Below, piece after piece: positions 6,346 through 10,501 of a DNA stretch of 10,501 bases. Every line of letters starts with the position of its first letter. The stretch's first letter is position 1. The DNA lies in assembly GCA_016874945.1 (NCBI GenBank), contig VGSO01000074.1:1-10501 (forward strand). The letters run 5' to 3'. This DNA comes from Deltaproteobacteria bacterium (GTDB lineage: Bacteria; Desulfobacterota; Desulfobaccia; Desulfobaccales; 0-14-0-80-60-11). The notes under the pieces are model-generated. The model ran no database searches. It saw nothing but the letters and a program-made list of their open reading frames with translations, and had not been told where the DNA came from. The position numbers were made by a program, and so were the translations under genes.

Positions 6346-6457
6346 AAGTTCAGTTTCAGATGTAACTAATTCTATGGCTAACTTATTGATAATACAATTT
6401 CTTTTAACTGAAAACCGAAAACTGAAAACCGAAAACCGAAAACCGAAAACGGTATTA
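6339..6457 (+). repeat. Copy B of the MITE-like repeat carrying a heptamer array
   Basis: Begins TTATACC (6339-6345) and ends GGTATTA (6451-6457), an imperfect inverted repeat. Between them are about 63 bp of unique sequence and six heptamers (6409-6450) of pattern TGAAAAC, CGAAAAC, TGAAAAC, then three CGAAAAC. It is in opposite orientation to copy A (4983-5080). It starts inside the last codons of the IS630 remnant. GATCT occurs just outside or at both borders (6335-6339 and 6460-6464), which might be a target duplication, but the borders are not certain. Confidence 0.72.
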
Positions 6458-6518
6458 ATGATCTGTTGCATAAAATTAACCTGCCCTTGGCACTCCCAAA
6501 ACGCCTCGCGGCATAGGG

Positions 6519-6538
6519 AAAAATACGTTACCGTATTT
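6519..6538 (-). terminator. Possible weak terminator of the mreBCD-mrdA operon
   Basis: AAATACG (6521-6527) and CGTATTT (6532-6538) form a 7-bp stem with a 4-base loop. On the minus strand it ends in five Ts, three of them inside the stem. It lies about 30 bp beyond the mrdA stop. A second small stem CCACT/AGTGG (about 6544-6559) lies in between. The stem is AT-rich, so efficiency is doubtful. Confidence 0.35.
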
Positions 6539-6568
6539 ATGAACCACTGTACTAAGTGGTGCAGAAAT

Positions 6569-8383
6569 TTACCCGCCGGTCCCCACCGACCGGGCCAGGC
6601 GGGGGGCGGGGAAAGCCGCATCTAGAACTCTCCGGGCCAACGGCGCGGCCACTGCCCCGCCGCCGCCCCCGTGCTCCACGATCACCGCCACGGCGATCTG
6701 GGGCCGGGACGCCGGCGCGTAGGCCACAAACCAGGCATGGTTCTGAGTTCCTTTACCTCCTTTTTTCTCCCGTTCCAGGGACACCACCTGGGAAGTGCCG
6801 GTCTTGCCGGCCACTTCCACCTGGGGCAGTTTGGCGGCCTTGCCGGTGCCGAAGGCCACCACTCCCTGGAGCGCCTTCTGTACTGCCGCGATGGTCTGGG
6901 GTTTGGCCTCCAATCTGGACTTCTCCACCGGCTGGGTCTGGAACAGGACCTCTCCCGCGGGGCTTTCCACTTTTTCCATCAGCTGGGGCTCGTAGAGCAC
7001 CCCGCCATTGGCTATGGCCGCCGCCACCTGGGCCATCTGCAGCGGAGTGGTCAGGTTGTAGCCCTGGCCGATGGCCACGGACAGGGTGTCTCCCTCCTGC
7101 CAGGGGGCCTTGAAGCGGCCCATCTTCCAGGCGGATGAGGCCACCAGCCCCGGCATCTCCTTGTCCAGCAGCAAGCCGCTCGTCTGCCCCAGGCCGAAGC
7201 GTCGGCTCCACTTGGCGATGCGCTCAATCCCCAGGCGCCGGCCCACCGTGTAAAAATAAATGTCGCAGGACTGCACCAGGGCGCTGTGCAGGTCCATGCC
7301 CCCATGGCCGCCCTTGCGCCAGCAATGGAACACGTGGTTCCCGAAGGGCAACGCCCCGGAGCAGGAAATAACGGTGGCGGGGGTGATGACCTTTTCCTCC
7401 AGCGCCGCCACCGCCATCACGATTTTGAAGGTGGAGCCCGGGGGATATTGGCCCTTCAAAACCCGGTTTTCCAGGGGGTGGTCTTTGTGGGTGCTCAGCT
7501 TCTGCCATTCCTTGGGGGTGAGGCCCCGCTCGAAGGCCTCCTGGGAGTAACTGGGAGAGGAGGCCATGGCCAGGATCTTGCCGTTCCGGGGATCCACAGC
7601 CACGATGGCCCCGGTCTTCCCCGCCAGGCAGACTTCGGCCTCTTGTTGCAGCTTCAAATCCAGGGTCAAATGCACGTTGGCCCCGGGGGTGGGAAAGAGC
7701 CGGTCCAACTGGCCCAACTCCCGTCCATAGGCGTCCACTTCGATGCGACGGTACCCCCGCTTGCCTCTCAGGTAATTCTCCCAAGCCAGCTCCACTCCGC
7801 ATTTCCCCAGGTAATCCCCCATCTTGTAGCCGGGAAAGCGGCCGCCTTTGATCTGGGTATCCGTGATCTCTCCCAGGTATCCCAGCGCGTGGGCCGCCAT
7901 TCCCATGAGGCGGTATTCCCGCTTGGGCTGCACCTGAATGAGAACCCCCGGCAGCTCCGGCTGAAAGGTTTCCACCAGGGCCATCTCCTCCCAGGTCAAA
8001 TCCCCCCTGAGCCGGACCCAACTCTGGCCGGCAGCCCGGGCGTTTTCCAGTTGAGCCGCCAATTGGTTGGCATCCCAGCGCAGCAAAGTCCCCAGCCGCC
8101 GGGCCAGGAGGGCGGTGTCGGGCACGTCTTCCAGGACCACCGCCACTTCATAGCTGGGCCGGTTGGCCACCAGAACCTGGCCGCTCCGGTCCAGAATCAT
8201 GCCCCGCCAGGGCGGCAGGTCCTGGAGGCGGATGCGGTTGGTTTCCGACCGCTGACGCATTTCCTCCCCCTGGACCAACTGGAGGAACCAGAGGCGCAGA
8301 ACCAAAAGCCCGAAGAGGCAGAGGACCAAGAGGGCCATCCCGGACAAAATCCAGCGGACGCGGTCCAGTTCCTCCGGGGACAT
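6569..8383 (-). CDS. mrdA: Penicillin-binding protein 2 (elongasome peptidoglycan transpeptidase)
   Basis: 604 residues from ATG 8383. PBP2 crosslinks peptidoglycan during side-wall elongation, in the inner membrane with MreC, MreD and RodA. One N-terminal membrane anchor (about 13-35), the dimer domain beginning near RGMILDRSG, then the transpeptidase domain with STFK (catalytic Ser317-Lys320), SCD (372-374) and KTGT (527-530). All motifs are intact. Start choice: the frame is open to an ATG at 8449 (626 residues), but that start abuts a heptamer array and has no ribosome site, while ATG 8383 has GGAGGG just upstream and gives the usual short cytoplasmic tail before the anchor. Follows mreD. 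rodA, usually next, is not there. Confidence 0.94.
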   Translation of the reverse strand: MSPEELDRVRWILSGMALLVLCLFGLLVLRLWFLQLVQGEEMRQRSETNRIRLQDLPPWRGMILDRSGQVLVANRPSYEVAVVLEDVPDTALLARRLGTLLRWDANQLAAQLENARAAGQSWVRLRGDLTWEEMALVETFQPELPGVLIQVQPKREYRLMGMAAHALGYLGEITDTQIKGGRFPGYKMGDYLGKCGVELAWENYLRGKRGYRRIEVDAYGRELGQLDRLFPTPGANVHLTLDLKLQQEAEVCLAGKTGAIVAVDPRNGKILAMASSPSYSQEAFERGLTPKEWQKLSTHKDHPLENRVLKGQYPPGSTFKIVMAVAALEEKVITPATVISCSGALPFGNHVFHCWRKGGHGGMDLHSALVQSCDIYFYTVGRRLGIERIAKWSRRFGLGQTSGLLLDKEMPGLVASSAWKMGRFKAPWQEGDTLSVAIGQGYNLTTPLQMAQVAAAIANGGVLYEPQLMEKVESPAGEVLFQTQPVEKSRLEAKPQTIAAVQKALQGVVAFGTGKAAKLPQVEVAGKTGTSQVVSLEREKKGGKGTQNHAWFVAYAPASRPQIAVAVIVEHGGGGGAVAAPLARRVLDAAFPAPRLARSVGTGG

Positions 8384-8454
8384 GAGCCCTCCGGAAGCGC
8401 CTCCCAGGTATTGAAAACCCAGGAAACCTAAGGGGTTCTTACGCTCCATATTAA

Positions 8455-8524
8455 CGGTCTTCGGTCTTCGGTTTTTCCTATTCCCTATTCCCTAATCCCT
8501 GCTTACTGCTCACTGCTCACTGAC
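8455..8524 (+). repeat. Degenerate heptamer array, 10 units, across the mreD end and mreD-mrdA gap
   Basis: Ten 7-base units in unbroken register. The sequence drifts in steps: CGGTCTT twice, CGGTTTT, then TCCTATT/CCCTATT/CCCTAAT, CCCTGCT, TACTGCT, CACTGCT, CACTGAC. Neighbouring units differ by zero to three bases although the first and last share only two positions. The last three units encode the final residues of MreD (VSSEQ) and the stop straddles units seven and eight. Confidence 0.88.
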
Positions 8525-9033
8525 AACGCCCCTTCCCGGGGCGGGCGCCAGCCCCAGCGGCGCAGCACCGCCTCCACGCCCTTTACCAGAATGGCCATTA
8601 ATGGAGCCAGGGCCAAAGACCCCAGGATTTCCAGGCCGTGATATTTAAGTTGATTCCCCGTCAGAATGCCAGGACCACGGGAGACCAGCATAATTAGCTG
8701 CCAGGTCCCTTCCTGAACCACCAGGGCCGCCAGGCCGGCCAGCAGCAAGGACCCCGCCCTCTGGAGCAGCATCCGGGGCCGCAGGAACCGGGCCGTGGCC
8801 ACCAGCATCAGGGAGGCCCCCAGATGGAGGCCGAAAGGAGTGGCCGCATAGCTGTCCTGGAGCAGACCCAAGGCCAGACCCAGGGAAATCCCCAGGGCCA
8901 GGGACGGCCGGAGCGCCACAAAGAAAATGAGCAGCGCCAGCAGGCGCAGGCGGACGTTGGAGAAAAAAATCAGGTTCTGCAGATAAAAAATCCCCAGTCC
9001 CGCCAGGGTGAAAAGGAGAAAGGGCGCCGTCAT
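8503..9033 (-). CDS. mreD: Rod shape-determining protein MreD
   Basis: 176 residues, an inner-membrane protein with five or six hydrophobic segments and no other domain, which is typical of MreD. It links MreC and the elongation machinery. The segment ALGISLGLALGLLQDSYAATPFGLHLGA (about 46-73) matches the family pattern in which a Gly-rich helix is followed by LxD and PFGxH. Its ATG overlaps the mreC stop as ATGA, so translation is probably coupled; no strong ribosome site of its own is seen. The C-terminal end (VSSEQ) and stop codon are encoded by heptamer repeats, so the native end has been replaced or extended; this tail is unlikely to matter for the membrane core. Confidence 0.92.
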   Translation of the reverse strand: MTAPFLLFTLAGLGIFYLQNLIFFSNVRLRLLALLIFFVALRPSLALGISLGLALGLLQDSYAATPFGLHLGASLMLVATARFLRPRMLLQRAGSLLLAGLAALVVQEGTWQLIMLVSRGPGILTGNQLKYHGLEILGSLALAPLMAILVKGVEAVLRRWGWRPPREGALSVSSEQ

Positions 9034-9863
9034 TTTTCCGAGATGGCCAGGTTGACCGCTTTCACCACCAGGACTTCCTCCAGGGCCGAGAGATCCGCGG
9101 CGGGCATCACTTCGATTTCCTGAAAGACTCCCGGATTCTTCTTGCTGACCGCGCTGACCTTGCCAAAGACCAGGCCCTTGGGATAGACGCCTCCCAGGCC
9201 GGAAGCCAGCACCAGGTCCCCGGGCTGCACGTCCGCGGTCTTAGGCACATAGTCCAGGTAACAGCGGTTGGTCCCCCGCCCCTGGAGAACGCCCCGGATC
9301 CGGGTGCGCTGCACCATGGCGTCGGCGCCGCTGTTTCGGTCCACAATGAGCATCACCTTGGAGTAGCTGCCATAGGCTTCCACCACCCGGCCCACGATGC
9401 CTTCCGCGGCCACCACCGGCATGCCGTTTTTCACCCCGTGGTCCCCGCCCTGGTCCAACATGGCGCACCGGGACCACAGGGAGGGGTCGTAGGCAATGAC
9501 GTGCGCCGCGATGACCGGCTGGGCCAACTGCCGCTTCAGGTTGAGCAGGGCCTCCAGGCGCTGCAAAGCCTGGAGGGCTTCCCGATAGCTCACTTCCTTC
9601 TGGGCATATTCTTCCAGGCGCCGTTTGAGCGCGAGATTCTCCTGGCGCACCTCCAGGAGCGTAAAATACCCTTCCCAGACGCCCCTGACGGTGCGGCCCA
9701 CATAATGCAGTCCCTGAAGCACCGGGGCGGTAAGAGAAACCACCAGCCCCTCCACCCTTTTCAAAACGGGAGCGCGCTTCAAACCCAGGGAAAGCACCGA
9801 GATGGTCAGCAGCAGGGCGGCGGCAAGAAGCAAGAAGGTGCGGTAGCGACTGTGGGGGCGCAA
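9030..9863 (-). CDS. mreC: Rod shape-determining protein MreC
   Basis: 277 residues. MreC is a bitopic inner-membrane protein whose periplasmic part scaffolds PBP2 and RodA. A short basic N-terminus is followed by one membrane segment (about 9-27), a coiled coil (about 68-115, LLEVRQENLALKRRLEEY and on), then the two beta-barrel subdomains (VIAYDPSLW, GMPVVAAEGIVGRVVE, VMLIVDRNSGADAMVQ, GDLVLASGLGGVYPKGLVFG). The start is a TTG at 9863, 13 bases after the mreB stop, with GAGG about 12 bases before it; no ATG or GTG is available upstream in frame before a stop codon. Overlaps mreD by four bases. Confidence 0.93.
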   Translation of the reverse strand: MRPHSRYRTFLLLAAALLLTISVLSLGLKRAPVLKRVEGLVVSLTAPVLQGLHYVGRTVRGVWEGYFTLLEVRQENLALKRRLEEYAQKEVSYREALQALQRLEALLNLKRQLAQPVIAAHVIAYDPSLWSRCAMLDQGGDHGVKNGMPVVAAEGIVGRVVEAYGSYSKVMLIVDRNSGADAMVQRTRIRGVLQGRGTNRCYLDYVPKTADVQPGDLVLASGLGGVYPKGLVFGKVSAVSKKNPGVFQEIEVMPAADLSALEEVLVVKAVNLAISEK

Positions 9864-9876
9864 GGCTAAAGCCGCC

Positions 9877-10501
9877 TCAATCCAGCATTACTTCCTTCAA
9901 AATGTTCAGGTTGTCCAAAGCCCGGCCCGAACCCAGCACCACGGTGGCCAGGGGATCTTCCGTCAGCTTGATGGGCAGGCCCGTTTCCTGGTGCAGCAGA
10001 ATGTCCAGATTCTTAAGCAGAGCTCCGCCCCCGGTGAGGTAAATGCCCCGGTCCACGATGTCCGCGGCCAGTTCCGGGGGGGTCTGCTCCAAGGCAGTTT
10101 TCACCGTGGCCACAATGGTGTCGATCTGCTCCTGGATGGACTGGCGCACCTCGTCGGAATCGATGTTGATAATCTTGGGAATCCCCGAAACCAGGTCCCG
10201 GCCCTTCACGTCCATGGTTTCCCGCTCGCCGGGATAAGCGTTGCCGATGGTGGTCTTGATGATCTCCGAGGTGCGCTCGCCGATGAGCAGGTTGTAGGTC
10301 CGCTTGACGTATTGGAGGATGGCCTCGTCCATCTTATCGCCCCCCACCCGCACGGACTTGGAATAGACCATGCCGGCCAGGGAGATGACCGCCACTTCCG
10401 TGGTGCCGCCGCCGATGTCCACCACCATGTTGCAGATGGGCTCGGTGATGGGCAGCCCCGCGCCGATGGCCGCAGCCATGCACTCTTCAATAAGATAAAC
10501 T
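9877..10501 (-). CDS. mreB: Rod shape-determining protein MreB, C-terminal part (cut by window edge)
   Basis: About 207 residues of the actin-like filament protein that directs side-wall synthesis; the N-terminal part lies beyond 10501. The reading continues through the edge (VYLIEECMAAAIGAGLP), so the internal Met at 10479 is not a start. Signatures: the phosphate-2 motif NMVVDIGGGTTEVAVISL, RVGGDKMDEAI, SLIGE-equivalent LLIGERTSE, and the adenosine motif LTGGGALLKNLD near the end, followed by EDPLATVVLGSGRALDNL. It ends KEVMLD. First gene of the mreBCD-mrdA operon in this window. Confidence 0.97.
   Translation of the reverse strand, partial: VYLIEECMAAAIGAGLPITEPICNMVVDIGGGTTEVAVISLAGMVYSKSVRVGGDKMDEAILQYVKRTYNLLIGERTSEIIKTTIGNAYPGERETMDVKGRDLVSGIPKIINIDSDEVRQSIQEQIDTIVATVKTALEQTPPELAADIVDRGIYLTGGGALLKNLDILLHQETGLPIKLTEDPLATVVLGSGRALDNLNILKEVMLD

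Noticed and set aside
6409..6450. Heptamer arrays as a CRISPR-like array
   Set aside because: Units are 7 bp and directly adjacent, with no spacers and no cas genes.
6346..6625. Continuation of the transposase frame beyond 6345
   Set aside because: It reads through repeat element B and into antisense of mrdA; only the part up to about 6345 resembles a transposase.
7286..8431. 381-codon plus-strand frame opposite mrdA
   Set aside because: Shadow of the PBP2 gene; composition biased and no recognisable motif.

Overview
The window looks like ordinary chromosome from a GC-rich Gram-negative bacterium. The outer-membrane-type barrel, lipoprotein, PilD peptidase, MreBCD/PBP2 set and Amt-PII pair fit a deltaproteobacterial lineage (Desulfobacterota-like). 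That placement is inference from gene style and repeats, not from a marker gene.

Layout. (1) 1-755: a minus-strand barrel-like protein whose last codons and stop appear to come from a short repeat fragment. (2) 1006-3030, minus: amt, then glnB (PII), then a small secreted protein of unknown role. A well-formed sigma-54 promoter at 3078-3093 lies just upstream of amt, which points to nitrogen-responsive control of ammonium uptake. (3) 3405-4771, plus: an unknown lipoprotein, then a complete prepilin peptidase (pilD type). The gap between them is bounded by two inverted heptamer arrays, the second ending four bases before the pilD start codon. (4) 4772-6568: a gene-poor, rearranged stretch. It holds one small secreted protein with its own terminator, a 5'-truncated and frameshifted IS630-type transposase, and two copies in opposite orientation of a ~100-120 bp repeat element carrying heptamer arrays. 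(5) 6569-10501, minus: the rod-shape operon mreB (cut by the window edge), mreC, mreD, mrdA (PBP2). rodA, the usual next gene, is absent from its expected place.

The genes are mostly housekeeping: nitrogen sensing and uptake, type IV pilus or type II secretion maturation, and cell elongation. I see no novel protein system. The most unusual signal is the repeat content: 7-bp tandem arrays (CGAAAAC or its complement and variants) at five places, placed against start or stop codons, in two cases inside a small MITE-like element with imperfect TWATACC termini. One array encodes the end of MreD. Another leaves pilD without a visible Shine-Dalgarno sequence and could pair with an upstream array.
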